Below are positions 52,940-64,000 of a stretch of DNA of 64,000 bases, in pieces. The position numbers and the translations under genes were made by a program. The first letter of the stretch is position 1, and every line of letters begins with the position of its first letter. Below the pieces are notes generated by a model, which worked only from the letters and a program-made list of their open reading frames with translations, had not been told where the DNA came from and ran no database searches. The stretch comes from Axinella damicornis (taxonomy: Eukaryota > Porifera > Demospongiae > Axinellida > Axinellidae), in assembly GCA_963931865.1 (NCBI GenBank), contig OZ007514.1:6984646-7048645 (forward strand), written 5' to 3'.

Positions 52940-55900
52940 GTATGTACATGTAGGTTCGCCTCCTTCCCAGGCCTTCTCACCCCATAGTACTAACGAGGGG
53001 GAAGTCCTGGTAAATTTGTCACATTCAGTGAGGTACCCTGACATGTGGAGGAGTGGCACATTTTTCTGTACAGCTCTGGGGCAGCTTTCTGACCCCTAGA
53101 AAGGTAGCCAAAATGGCCTGATGTTGACTGCTCAGTCGTTCAGTGCCGTGTCGCTGCAATCAGTAAGTAGCACACACACTTGAGGTTTTCTCGGAATGTT
53201 CCACACCTCCACACATCCACCCAACATCATCACTACATGTGACAAGTTTACCGGGCCTCCCCCTGCGTTAGTACTGCAAGCGATAAATGCTGGGGTGAGA
53301 AGGTCTGGGCCTGGGAATGAGGCTACAGGTAGGTTGGGAATAATTCCTAATTCCGAAATGTCTAAAATGTTAGGTGGTCTGAATTGTACTAATGGGGTGC
53401 TAATTAGATCACATTTAGACTAAGGTTGTACCAGAGAGTTAAACCATAACTACATGTACATGCATCGCTATCACCATGGAGACCATTAGCCTCATTCCCA
53501 GGCTCCTCCCCAGCTTCCTTATTTAGGCTGGGTTTGTATTGTAAAAGTTGGTGTCAGGACTCACAGTTGTTTGTTGTGGCCTTTCAAAGTCTCCTTGCTG
53601 TCATGCTGAGCAGCTTGCAGTGCAGTGACAGTCAAGCATCCAGCACGATTGAGCTCACGTGGGCATAATTCAAATACCATGCATAAAACCACACATAGTA
53701 AGTCGTCGTGCATGTAATCAGATCTTCCAGGCTCTCTCCCTGTTTTATGTATGCGACAAAAAGCTGGGGAGGAACCTGGGAACAAAGCTAGGAGACCATC
53801 ACAACACAATAAGGAGAAGCTCCAAATGAAAATGATTGCAAGGAAGGCATAGCTTGCAGTGTTCTTGCCCGAAATTTGTTTAAGAGGGGCACATAATGAG
53901 ATTCATGCTGGTCAGTAACCTTGTGAAGCCAAATGGTTGCTACCACAAAGGGCACATTAGAAGCCCAAAGGGCACAGTGCCCAGTAGAGGCCTAGTGAGA
54001 ACATAGCCTCGTTCCCAGTCCCATGCCCAGCTTTTCGTCGCTTGCAGTACAGTAAAGCGGGGAGGGCCTGGTACATTTCCTCACGTGAGTGACGTCACCA
54101 TGCATAAAACCACACATAGTAAGTCATCGTGCATGTGATCAGATCTTCCAGGCTCTCTCCCCGTTCTATGTACACTATGCGACATAAAGCTGGGGAGGAG
54201 ATCGCAGTGAGTTACATGTGATCATATATATCCCACTTGTTATGATCTAAATATTTAGCCCATACAAGCAGAAGGTGGTTATGATCCATAACTCCTCCCT
54301 CAGGGTACTTGTAGGCTCATAATTCCCTCCCCCGGCTGATAGCTTCGAACCAAAGAATGGTGCATGCGTAGTGATAGTGATAGTGTTGTCCATAGCTACA
54401 CGCAACAGTATAATTGAGGAGCTCGGCTCCTCCACTTCAGCAATGACCTTGTCAATGTCATATCATGAAGTACTGGCCTGTAAATGGAATACTGGACTGT
54501 TCAGAGAGCCGCTGGTCATTTGCAAAGTGAAAGTGCGTCATCACAGGTAAGGTGTTCACTCTTGTAGAGCTTTCAGCAACTCGACGGGGGTTGGGGCTCA
54601 ATGTTAACCCCTTACTGCACAGAAAACATGCCTACAGCTGTGTAGTAGCTACATATGTAGGTAGCCTATACCATCGTATCCAATGGAATGATGAATCAGG
54701 TTCGTTCCTGTGTGGACTCGCCAATCATGAACGTTGCTGCACAGGATATAATATTATAGTACAATTCATGGCGACATAAACGAACCTTGTCCTCGGGCTA
54801 TCGCCCTCAGACTTGGTTGGTTTACTGCCATTAATCCCTGACAATTGTACTATCAATACACTAAGATTTTAACATGTGTGTGTCTGTGTGTCTGTAGGTG
54901 ACAGAACTGGGATGTTCGTGGGGCGGGACTACACTAGTGACGCGCAACCTTCGTTCTTCGATTTACTGAGCCTCGAACTCCGCGAACAATGTTCTAGAAC
55001 ATCGGGCGCCCGGGCATGGGCTGGAATCCAGCTGGGGCTACAAGGGAATGCATGCAATCGGACGGAGAACAGCAGTCGAAGTGGACGCAATCTGGCGAGC
55101 AGCAGTTGAAGCGGACACGATCGGGAAGCAGCAGTTGAAGCGGACGCAATCGGGGAGCAGTTGAAGCGGACGCGATCGGGGAGCAGCAGTTTAAGCGGAC
55201 GCACAGGGAGCAGTTGAAGCGGACGCACAGGGAGCAGTTGAAGCGGACATAGTAGGGAGCAGCAGCTGAAGTGGATGCAAGTGGCGAGCAGCAGCTGAAG
55301 CGTACACAATCGGGGAGTACCACCTGAAGCAGATGCAAGCGGCGAAGAGCAGCGGAAGCGGACGCCATCAGGGAGCAGCATCTGAAGCTGATGCAATCGG
55401 GGAGCAGCAGCTCTGCACAGAGAGCTGTCCGGCGCCGGATTACTCACGGTAGGCAAACGAGGGGGAAGTAGCTGAGCGAGCAAAGCAAGTGAAGCTACTT
55501 GTAACTATTGCATATACTGCACATGCATGCATACTTTGTTGCCTGGTTTATTGACAGGGTCATAGTGGTGCCAGTGCATCTGACTTTCTTGCTAAAATTG
55601 GGTCAAGCAATTTCAGTTTGGTCCTCAAGCGATGGCCACTCCCATAGACTCCACTGTCACTACTATAACTGCAGTCAATATCCTGATCAGTTCTCGTCAG
55701 TACTTTCAATGTGGACTGTACGGACGGTTTCCTTTGATATTGCTCTGTACAGTGGAATGTGCTTCTACCCCGCCCCCTTCCTTAGGCGAAGAAATCCAGT
55801 CACAGTTGCAATACTTGCTGAATTGACCTCCATTAGATTCTTTTTCAGAATTGGTGACGTTTTTGACACCAAAAAGTGGTCAGAGAGATCTTTGCTGATC

Positions 55901-56186
55901 GATCCAGAATGCTACAGTAATATAGCATCCTGAGCACAGTGAGGGCACTACTGAGGGCACAAGAGTTTCTTAAATCGCGTAGATCCCATTGGTCTCAGAG
56001 TCTAACCGATCTAGAGTATAGCAACTCTACAATTGGCTTTCCTGTAGTTCTAATACATTAGGAACCTCTGAGAAAGAGGAAAACCTCTCTACAAAGGAAA
56101 AAGCGCCAGTCCTGAATTTATATTGTCTGTCCTCATTGTGTCAACACCTCTATAGAGAGGTTTTACTGAACATGTTGTTGCTGCAG
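52940..56186. other. Region upstream of the deaminase-like gene, copy B
   Basis: No secure gene. Contains decayed TAGCCTC-type elements (53,250-53,325, 53,485-53,795, 54,004-54,075), an extra partial repeat at 54,100-54,195 fused to sequence matching 28,191 of copy A, and the minisatellite at 55,065-55,410. Confidence 0.5.
55065..55410. repeat. GGGAGCAGCAGTTGAAGCGGA minisatellite, copy B
   Basis: About twelve units, several near-identical (GGGAGCAGTTGAAGCGGACG), more than in copy A (29,120-29,405). Confidence 0.88.
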
Positions 56187-56494
56187 GGAGAGGTGTGGGA
56201 AGACGGCAGGAGGAGAGAGTAGAGGAAAGAAAGGACCAGGAGGAGGAGGAGCCGAAGGAATTTAAAGAAGATGGGGGAGGGATGGGGACGGTTGATCCAG
56301 ATTGGGGAAACCAGTCCAGTGAGGATGAACAGTTGAGTGATGTGTGGGTATCAGAGAGGACCATATGGGAGCTCAGATTGAATTGGATAAATCATTCTGA
56401 ACAGTATTTCACTTAGAAAATTGTTGTGCAGCAAAGTGAGAGGGAGGCATGAGTGATCATAACACTTCTTCAACGGAGGGCAGCAATGATTCAA

Positions 56495-56540
<46 letters not shown>

Positions 56541-59500
56541 GCCTGCCCCCTTCCCTCCCCCCCCTCCCCCTTTATGTCATGACATGTACATGTACATTAT
56601 AATTGGCATTGCAAGCCAGCTAGCTACACATGCAGTTAGGGCATTGACAAAGTTGCAAAGTGATATTGATGGTTGATATACCATCACAAAAGAATGTTGA
56701 GACGTACACATCATGACATGGTTTTATACTATCACACATCCCTAGATAATCGAACTCTGCATGTTATTGCAGGGAGCCTGAGACCTTACAAGAGGACATC
56801 CCGCCCGTGGACAGTGAGTGGGATCAGATCTTCATGAAGTCAGCGCTGAAAGTGTCCGAACAAAGTCCGGACGCCAACACTAAGGTGCCAGAGATCTACA
56901 CTGTATGTGTGCTTTGTTCCATTTGACAAAAGCGACCATTTTATCTCAGTGTCAGTTCATCTGTATAATATCAGTAGCTTGAGTTCATAGTGATCTCATG
57001 TGGTATTTTCCTATGATCGAAACGATCACCCATTTCCTTGCCAATCTCCATGGCATGACATGCACATAAGTAGGTCGCGCCCCCCTGGAGTAAGATCGTG
57101 TAACTTCAAAGGTGCCCATGGTGCGGGAGGAATACTTGAGTTGTACTAAAAATGGAACATCCGGTTGCACCTGAAGCCGTACGGCGGTAATTGTGAATGT
57201 GGTTACAAGCAAGGATTTATAGGTCTGCATCAATCTGAGCTTATATAGTGACACTGCTTCCAAAAGTGAGTAGAACACATTTATAGGCCGGCAGCAATCT
57301 GAGTTTAATCACAGCAAGCTACAGTCTAAGCATAGCAAACAATGGCAAGAACTACAGACAACTGGCTACCCCCCGAAGAGTGGTGAAAGTTTGCCATCAT
57401 GATGACTGAAGTGGAAGTCTATCTGTCCTTTGTGTTCCTGGGCTCACGCTCACATCGTAGCTCTTTCCTGACAGCTGCACCTTTACAAACATGGTAGCCA
57501 CGCACACACAACTCAATCACCAACTCTTCCTCCAACAGTCAAAGCGTCACTAGTTATTATAGCGAAAAGTTCGTACCGCAAAATATTTGTTTGTCAATTT
57601 TATTCACTAGACCATGAATTATTGGCACGTGGGATAATCTACGACTATGGTAGCTTGTGGCTAACTATAATAGTGTGTGTTAGAGTAGTGCTTCAGGCTA
57701 CTGCACCAGGGAATTGCATGGAGTACGCACTGTAGTCACTACATGTAAGGACATGTATCCTAAGAAATGGGTGGGGCTGCATCTCCATATTTAGAACCTG
57801 CATCCAATGAAAGTGGTATGCTGAACCCATATCCTATTATCTGTGGGGCTACATCTCTATATCTTCAACCTGCATCCTAAGAAATGGGTGGGGCTGCATC
57901 TGAGCTAGTATCCTGAGAAACAGGCGGGGCTCCATCTGCCCTATATCTGTATAATATGCAAATGTCGTCATAATACTTTCAGCTTCATCATGTGACTTCC
58001 GGCAATGTCCTTGGGAGATAGGTTCTGCGACAGCAGAAAGGGCGGGACAGGGGGAGGTGGGTGGTGCGTGCAAACAGCATATCCGTGTCTGGGCTCCGCG
58101 GTAAAAAGGTCTTGGTCGGCACTGGGAGGGCCATTTCCATCGATTTTGGCATAAATTGGGTTAGAAAGTAGCCGTCTGGATTTGTAGGGCCTCCATTTCC
58201 AGCATATACATCGCCCGTTTTTCAGCTACGGCAGGTTGCCATTTCTCGGGAGACTTGATTGCAAGTTGGTGGGCGTGGTTAAGTCACACATACGCTTAGT
58301 ATAGCTGAAATTACCTGTGTGAGCAGTTTCGAGCCCAGCAACGCCTGGGAACAGGAATTAGGGTATGTTTAAGTGTTCTATAGATTGAAAATCACCTGGA
58401 GAAAGAATTTGGACCCTAAAGTGTTAAATTAATTACTTTTCCAGTTTAATTAGGAAGTTATCCCTTTAATCACTGAACATTTGGAGTAGCTACGACCTGT
58501 ATCTTGGCCATCTCAACACAGGTTGGGGCAGTGCTGGTGGGGAAGGGCAAGGCCACTATATCCCACGGCTGGAACCGTATGCCGAAGGGCTGTGAATCGT
58601 TCCCATGGTCACGGGAGGGGAACACCATCATGGACACAAAGTATCCCTATGGTAATGGTGCTGACTTTTGACCCTTGAATGTGTCTGTATCTTGTTCTCA
58701 GACCCCCACCGCAGGTGTTGTCACATAGATGTACATGTACAATATGTAGCATGCAGTGACGGCCTTTTCAAATTACATGTACTACTGTCTACTCCATGCA
58801 CAGTGAGCTATCTAGCTTGTAGCTTATAGAGTCACTGGTATCCGTGGCATAGAGTTTACTGGACCCTGGAGGTGTGCATCTTCACAAGTGAATACACTGG
58901 ATTATCTACTCCCTCATGGCCTAGGAATGAGGCTAGTCTGTTGTCTGCCTCCTCATTGAATAGCCGTGTGATCAGGTGACCATAAATTTGGCAAAGAGGA
59001 GGCACATGCAGATAGTGCCTATCGACAACTTATGTGCTTTACTTCTTACTTACTGTGCAGTGACCCACGCAGTGAGAAATGCCATCCTTGAAGGCTTGAA
59101 GAAAGGGGCTAAATTAGAGGGGTCGACCATCTACACCACGCTGTTTCCTGGAAATGAGTGTGCGAAGATGATTGTGGATATGGACATTGCCGAGGTCGTG
59201 TACCTCAATGACAAGTACAAGAACAAGAGGTTCACCATGGCATCCAAGAGGATGCTGAGAGCAAAGAGAGTCAGAGTTCGGTCAGTGATATTACTCTTTG
59301 TTGTCTGAGAGGATTTTAAAATGCACTCGTATGCACTACTAAATGGCTGTCCTGCAGGAAGTCAAAATGCCAAGTCAATAACGTTGTTTTCCTTCTTACT
59401 CAGAGGTAGTGTGTTGATGTATCATCAAGAGTACTAGTGCTCTTGGCATTTATGCATGAGCAATCACGCACAATTATAAATTCCAGGTTTATGTTGCTAT

Positions 59501-60174
59501 GGCAACAACAACCCATTGGTCACCATGCAGATAGGCTGCATCCCAGAATTATGGCCTCCCAAGATTTCCCCCTTCACAAATCCATGGGTTTTCCATTGGG
59601 AGGCACCTCTGGTAGATGATTTTCTGAATTTTGGGAGGCCATACATGTAACTCAGACACTGTACATGTACATCCTCAAATCTGGGATATGTATTGTATCT
59701 GTGTAGTGACCAATAGGAGCAAGGGGTTGTTATTGTCATAGCAACAGAACCTGACTTACATTATAGTGGAATAAGGTCTATTGCATAGAACATCCATCAA
59801 AGATTACGTAGAAGCAGCTGAATTTGTACAGAGTCTGTTATCTGGAATACAACGTAGCCACTCCTCCCTAGCTTTGGGTTGCATGCTGCGCTTATAACCA
59901 GATTTCAATATGCAACGAAATGCTGGGGAACGCTAGGTATATCCCTGCTCTTAATGGGCACTATCCACCAGTATGATTGGTCTGGTTTTCAGCCGGATAG
60001 CTACCTCTCAATTTCTTGCACACATGACCACACCTGGCAGACGTTTGGCCAGTTGGCTACGGCCCTGTTACACCGTGCTGTTTCCTGTCACCACCTCTAG
60101 TAACTGTGTGTGTTGTCCTTTTCTTTAACAGGTGCTACACCCCAAAGCGCCTACAGAAAAAAGAGGTGATTTAA
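56187..60174 (+). CDS. Deoxycytidylate deaminase-like protein, copy B (intact, active site degenerate)
   Basis: Exons as in copy A: 56,187-56,347 (candidate, acidic), 56,773-56,884, 58,522-58,651, 59,061-59,280 and 60,132-60,174; the last four join in phase to a stop. The 112-nt and final exons are identical to copy A, and exon 59,061 differs by two silent and one Ile/Met change. DTKYPY is intact here. Family landmarks present: EWDQIFMKSAL, TKVGAVLVG, HGWNRMPKGCE, FPWSR, YTTLF, CAKMI, VVYLNDKY. Landmarks lost: the catalytic Glu and zinc ligand motif CHAE reads THAV, and PCNEC reads PGNEC. So folding is likely and deamination unlikely. The acidic exon 56,187 differs from A by 15 nt in frame, supporting that it is coding. 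N terminus unresolved. Confidence 0.85.
56497..56539. repeat. G homopolymer (43 nt)
   Basis: The longest G run in the window, in the intron before exon 56,773. The same site in copy A has 16 G. Confidence 0.9.
57755..57945. repeat. ~45-50 bp minisatellite, copy B
   Basis: Fewer units of the CCTAAGAAATGGGTGGGGCT repeat than in copy A (31,615-31,925). Followed by the insert at 57,958. Confidence 0.85.
57958..58440. mobile_element. Insertion in a deaminase-like intron, copy B only (~480 bp)
   Basis: Continuous in copy A at about 31,942. The insert has a CG-richer left part (AGAAAGGGCGGGACAGGGGG) and a right part with GTTGGTGGGCGTGGTTAAGT. No ends or target duplication could be fixed and no gene is seen in it. 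Confidence 0.45.
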
Positions 60175-61069
60175 AGAAGTCGGGTGATCACTCATCATTG
60201 TGAGTTGGACATATTCATTTTGTTTCGCTCTTCATGTACCATCTTTATTCTAATGCTACCCAAGCTCTAATAGAATTGTGATTCCAGATATTCAATGTGA
60301 ATCTAATCTAATGCAAGCTCTCCACTAATCAGTTTCATGTGAATCCGTTGTATGGATAATTTCCTGTTGTTTTTGTGTCAGCTATGTTTTGTACCCACCC
60401 AGTATTTATTCATTATTGCAAGTGCTCTCCTTAGTTTAGGTGTCACTTGTTTGTATCAAAGCAGTCAGATTTGCCACAGTAATTGGATTTCTATCATTAC
60501 ACTTTCTCCACTGGTAATAATAACTCGTCAACAGTGTATACACAGTGTCATGTGTGTACTTTTTGGGCTGCAAAGCGTTTAGCCAGTTTACATCTAGGCC
60601 AGCACAGCACAAAATTAATTCACAAGTATTATCAGTGTGCAAATAAGTCTTCATGCATGATTGCAGATGACTGCACTGAGAGATAGTTAACTTGTTAATT
60701 GTTGCATACTAGCTAAGAGTTGCATACTGTCACTAATCTTTGCAATGAGGACACGTACCTCTCTAATCAGAACAAAATTCTTGTGGTGTTGGGTTCCACC
60801 GTTAATTGGTTGATGTAAATGTAACACATTGATTGCAAGCCCACTGTTGGGTTTCTGAATGTTTCAAACTTGCATGAATGATCGAAACTTCATCACCTAG
60901 ATCACAGTGCATTATCATAAGCACTTGCTATAGCTAACATATATAGCTGGAAATGGACACCATTAATTTGGCACTAAACTCACATAAGACTATAAATGGT
61001 CATTAGCAATTCTCTCACGCTCTTGTGTCCATGCTGTGTCACAGTGTGTCATGTTCCTTGACTGCAGCA
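60175..61069. other. 3' flank of the deaminase-like gene, copy B
   Basis: No gene seen. Includes the empty TA site at about 60,255 for the copy A MITE. Confidence 0.55.
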
Positions 61070-61535
61070 GGGCAACAGGCACTGATGGCATCTCTGCAAG
61101 GATATTAAACAGTACTGTCTCAATCGTACTACCCATGCAGTTTATTATTCATCTAGCTATCAGGACAGGAAGATTCCCCCAAATTTAAAGTTGAAAATGT
61201 ACAAGTGTGGTATCTATTCCATAAAGGGGGACATGTCTAGCCCGTCAAACTACAGACCCATCCTTGAGAGGCATATCCTCAGCATCTTCTCAGACCACTT
61301 GATGGTCAACCATGGAAAATCAACCAACTTGATCTGCCCTAGCTCGTTATCCTTTACACACAATTGTACTGAGACACCTGCTAATAGTAAGGAAGTGCAT
61401 GGCTGCTGCCTTTTTTGACACAATTAAGGAAGCTAGGCCTTTGATGCTGTGCCCCACCTTCCACGGGGTTTGCAGCTGCTTATCAGACAGTGAGCAGTAT
61501 GTTGTCATCAAAGGAGCACAATTTATATCATTATG
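61070..61535 (+). mobile_element. Old LINE reverse-transcriptase relic, copy B
   Basis: Counterpart of 34,690-35,190 without the G run. Keeps MSSPSNYRPIL, ERHILSIFSDHL, GKSTN and the A-F-D-A-V-P-H phrase, with stops and shifts. Confidence 0.75.
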
Positions 61536-62369
61536 AATAAAATTTCCTTGGGTGACTAATAGTCCAAAATTGCTTTCAATTGGGATATTATAGCTACATA
61601 TACAAAGTTTTCTCAAACTGAGGAAACTATATAATACACCAAACTCTTCAGAGAATTGTACAACATCACACGCAAATCTGTACAAAGTGCATTCTTACAA
61701 ATGATTCATGTTGGTACACATGCAAGTGAATTGATAAGCTGCATGCATCTTCTGAAACTGCATCTTTGTTGAAATCACTCTGTGTAAGCGTGCATGAAGT
61801 ATAGTCTTGTACCGGGATGATCAGTGAAACCCTTACTGTAAGAATGGGTTCTTTCCTTGGACCCAGCCCACTGCACAAATTGAAAATTCATTATTTCCAG
61901 CATGAATACCATACACATGGATGTGCGAAGTCCTTAGCCTGATTATATGTTACAGAAATAAATGAGCATGATCATCCGCGATCATGTATTGCCTTAGCTC
62001 CATCTATAGCCCATGTGCTGCACACCACTGTAGCACAATGTGAGCATTATTCTCGAGATATAGGAACACACCACTCAGTAGCTACAAGAGCAAATGCACA
62101 GCTGTGCATCACCTCATGATAATGAGGTGATGCAACAGAGAGGATGTGATATAATGATATGACCATGAATTGGTACAGGAAGTATCTGAAGGAGTGCAAG
62201 TACACTCACCCAAATATCACAGAGCTGGTACCACAATTATGGGGAGGACATCCTAACTCACTTATCATGGCAATGAATATGAGGTTGCTGAACTTACAAC
62301 AGAATGTTCACAGATGGATCAGTTACATTGAATGATTGCACAAGCCATCTACACCTGTGTATACTGTGA

Positions 62370-62401
62370 ATACTGGGTGGATGATATCATCCACCCAGTA
62401 T
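62370..62401. repeat. Perfect 32-bp palindrome, copy B
   Basis: Identical to 36,084-36,115. Confidence 0.9.
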
Positions 62402-62962
62402 CGATCATGAGTGTTGCATGCTCCTTGATTGCCCTGTCCACATACACTTTGAGTTATTTGCAGGTGTGTAGACCACACCTGTGTACTGTATAGGAGCAAT
62501 AATTATATACTCTGGTCCATGCAAGAAAATTCGAGTATAAAACTTCAATTGCTCCCACCACATCACGGACTCGAACAGGAAAGTGTACGGTGTGACACGG
62601 AGTAACTCTGATGGACGTGGAGCAACTCTGACCCTAGCCTTGCCATGCAAGTCCAGTCCTGTACGTCGCAAGTAGCTTTTCCTGTGTAGTTACCTACCTA
62701 TGGGCTCCTGCCTCAGTCATTTAGAAATCTGCCTCAGAGTAGCAGCTCATTTAGAATCTTTGGTGGAATTGTTAGTCAATTCAAGTAGCTGTAGCCATAC
62801 CTCACTGAGCAGTGTGACATAGCTAGCTACCCAACGACTCAATGTTGAGACCTCTACTTTGGACCCTCTATAAAGCCACACCTCTGACTCGTCACCTATA
62901 AGCATGCAAAACCGGTCGAAAAATGTATGGATATATCATGAGAAAGTGTGTGTGTGTGTGTG

Positions 62963-62964
<2 letters not shown>

Positions 62965-63000
<36 letters not shown>
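62965..63000. repeat. G homopolymer (36 nt)
   Basis: Follows a TG microsatellite; copy A has 29 G at the same site. Confidence 0.9.
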
Positions 63001-63003
<3 letters not shown>

Positions 63004-63647
63004 GTGCATCGATGTGACTCTTATTGTGAGGATCGTTCCCATGACGCCAGGGCTGGCTTGGGAACGGAAAGTACCATCATGTTGGGGGCTGAACATTGAG
63101 ATGTGTACGTACTTCATGTTACTTTCAATTACAATTAATATTGTCACAACACCTGGACAGGTATTGGAAGGAGGGTTGCCGCTATACGTAAGAACTGTGT
63201 CTACTTTTTTAACTCATAGGAATGCAATAACAGTATAGGGCAACAGTAGCTAGCAGCAGTAAAAGGAACAAACACAACAGCAAATCCATACTTGTGCATG
63301 CAAGAATAGCAATAAATTGATATGACACTAAAGTCACAATATGACACAGCGTGTGAGACTCTTGCACATTAACAACACAATCATACATGCAAACATACAT
63401 CACTATAATGCATTCACCACTAACTCATAGTTCAATGAATAAACAAGACCAGTGTAACAGCTTAAACTACAAAGTTGGAGGATTCATTTCTCTAGTTGAT
63501 TGAGCTGTATGTGTACACGGGTGGTACTTCTCCTCGTAGTGAAAGTGTTTCAGAGTTGGCATGTGTTTGCTCAGACACTGACAACAGAGACCTGTTGTAC
63601 TGGTTGGGCCTAATCAATCGATCAGGCAGTGAATCAGCATCCAATGG

Positions 63648-64000
63648 TTAATCTTCTGCTCGGTTTGGTTTGATTATCTGCTTCAAAGAGCTAACTTTGC
63701 TGGCAATACTTCGTGCTATTGACGTTCCTTTCAGTTGTGTGTAGGCGACACTCAGCAGCAGGAAAAGTTGTGGTAGACCACAGGCAATCATAAATATCAC
63801 TGGCAGTGCTTCATTTCTGGATGATGGTAGGAGAAACTCGAATGCGACAATTAATAGTGTTAGAAACCCCATTTGAGTGAGCAATAAACCATCCAACACG
63901 TTCATGTAGCTTTTCTTGTAGGGCTGTACAATTAGTATGAGTGTGGATAAACTCAGGACAATCAGTGCACGCAGCAGCCAGCCTATTTGATGGACAATAT
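63648..64000 (-). CDS. Cysteine-rich multipass membrane protein, copy B (3' part)
   Basis: Continues off the window edge. Residues match the last three membrane segments of copy A (IGWLLRALIVLSLSTLILIV onward). A TAA at 63,646-63,648 replaces the GAA that follows AED in copy A, so the roughly 52-residue Ser-rich cytoplasmic tail is lost; the tail sequence downstream is still recognisable. There is also one 3-nt in-frame deletion (SLLKQI to SLKQI). Confidence 0.8.
   Translation of the reverse strand, partial: IVHQIGWLLRALIVLSLSTLILIVQPYKKSYMNVLDGLLLTQMGFLTLLIVAFEFLLPSSRNEALPVIFMIACGLPQLFLLLSVAYTQLKGTSIARSIASKVSSLKQIIKPNRAED

Larger units (their letters stand above)
61536..63480. other. Spacer, copy B
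   Basis: No gene seen. Holds the perfect 32-bp palindrome (62,370-62,401) and the 36-G run. Confidence 0.55.
43743..64000. repeat. Copy B of the two-copy direct locus
   Basis: Copy B begins abruptly at the sequence matching position 77 of the window and runs off the right edge inside the multipass membrane protein gene. It contains its own insertions absent from A (about 44,418-44,985, 47,440-48,360, 50,452-51,003 and 57,958-58,440). It lacks the coiled-coil gene and the intact LINE. The left junction at 43,742/43,743 is the key place to test. A real tandem duplication would be crossed by single reads, while a joined haplotype would show half coverage on both copies. Confidence 0.92.

Noticed and set aside
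54929..55483. 184-codon minus-strand frame rich in Cys, Leu and Ser
   Set aside because: Produced by a minisatellite; unit lengths are not multiples of three between copies and the A frame is different.
1..64000. tRNA and rRNA genes
   Set aside because: I looked for B-box text (GGTTCGAATCC-like) and rRNA core sequences and saw none. A tRNAscan run would confirm.

Overview
This window is eukaryotic and almost certainly from a demosponge. Genes are split by short introns with GT-AG and some GC-AG borders. Intergenic DNA is rich in tiny palindromic transposons. The cysteine-rich multipass membrane protein at 37.2-39.1 kb and the COR/Death-type receptor relics are gene types I associate with sponge genomes. 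The species cannot be named from the sequence alone.

The main architectural fact is a two-copy locus in direct order. Copy A runs from about 78 to beyond 37.7 kb, and copy B from 43,743 to the window end, where it stops inside the last gene. Copy B is a few percent diverged and much shorter because large blocks are missing. Order in A: relics of a minus-strand COR/Death-domain receptor (3-7.5 kb); eIF5A (minus, 7.77-9.17 kb); a coiled-coil protein gene of 11 exons (plus, 11.08-19.30 kb); a 5'-truncated LINE (22.9-24.6 kb); a dCMP-deaminase-like gene (plus, 30.1-33.65 kb); an old LINE relic (34.7-35.2 kb); and the multipass membrane protein (minus, 37.2-39.06 kb). Copy B repeats this without the coiled-coil gene and the 22.9-24.6 kb LINE, and with a roughly 1.1 kb segment moved into eIF5A intron 2. 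Between the copies lie 39-43.7 kb of DNA with a large foldback element and a retrotransposon-derived coding remnant. The pattern fits either an old tandem segmental duplication or two haplotypes joined end to end by the assembler; sequence alone cannot decide.

The most interesting content is as follows. (1) A deoxycytidylate-deaminase-like protein in both copies has lost the catalytic glutamate (HAE to HAV) and one zinc cysteine (PCxxC to PGxxC), while its exons stay nearly identical; copy A also has a nonsense codon that B lacks. (2) Two eIF5A copies each carry different substitutions at highly conserved sites, including Gly to Asp in the hypusine loop of copy A. (3) A family of 37-84 bp palindromic elements with termini TAG[C/T]CTCG...CGAG[G/A]CTA has 9-bp target duplications. 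(4) A palindromic minisatellite lies upstream of eIF5A at the same distance in both copies. (5) Long G homopolymers (16-43 nt) recur. (6) A triplicated block spans an exon of the coiled-coil gene.

The genes do not form one pathway: eIF5A is housekeeping translation, the deaminase-like protein belongs to a nucleotide-metabolism family, and the membrane and COR/Death genes look like lineage-specific receptor families.
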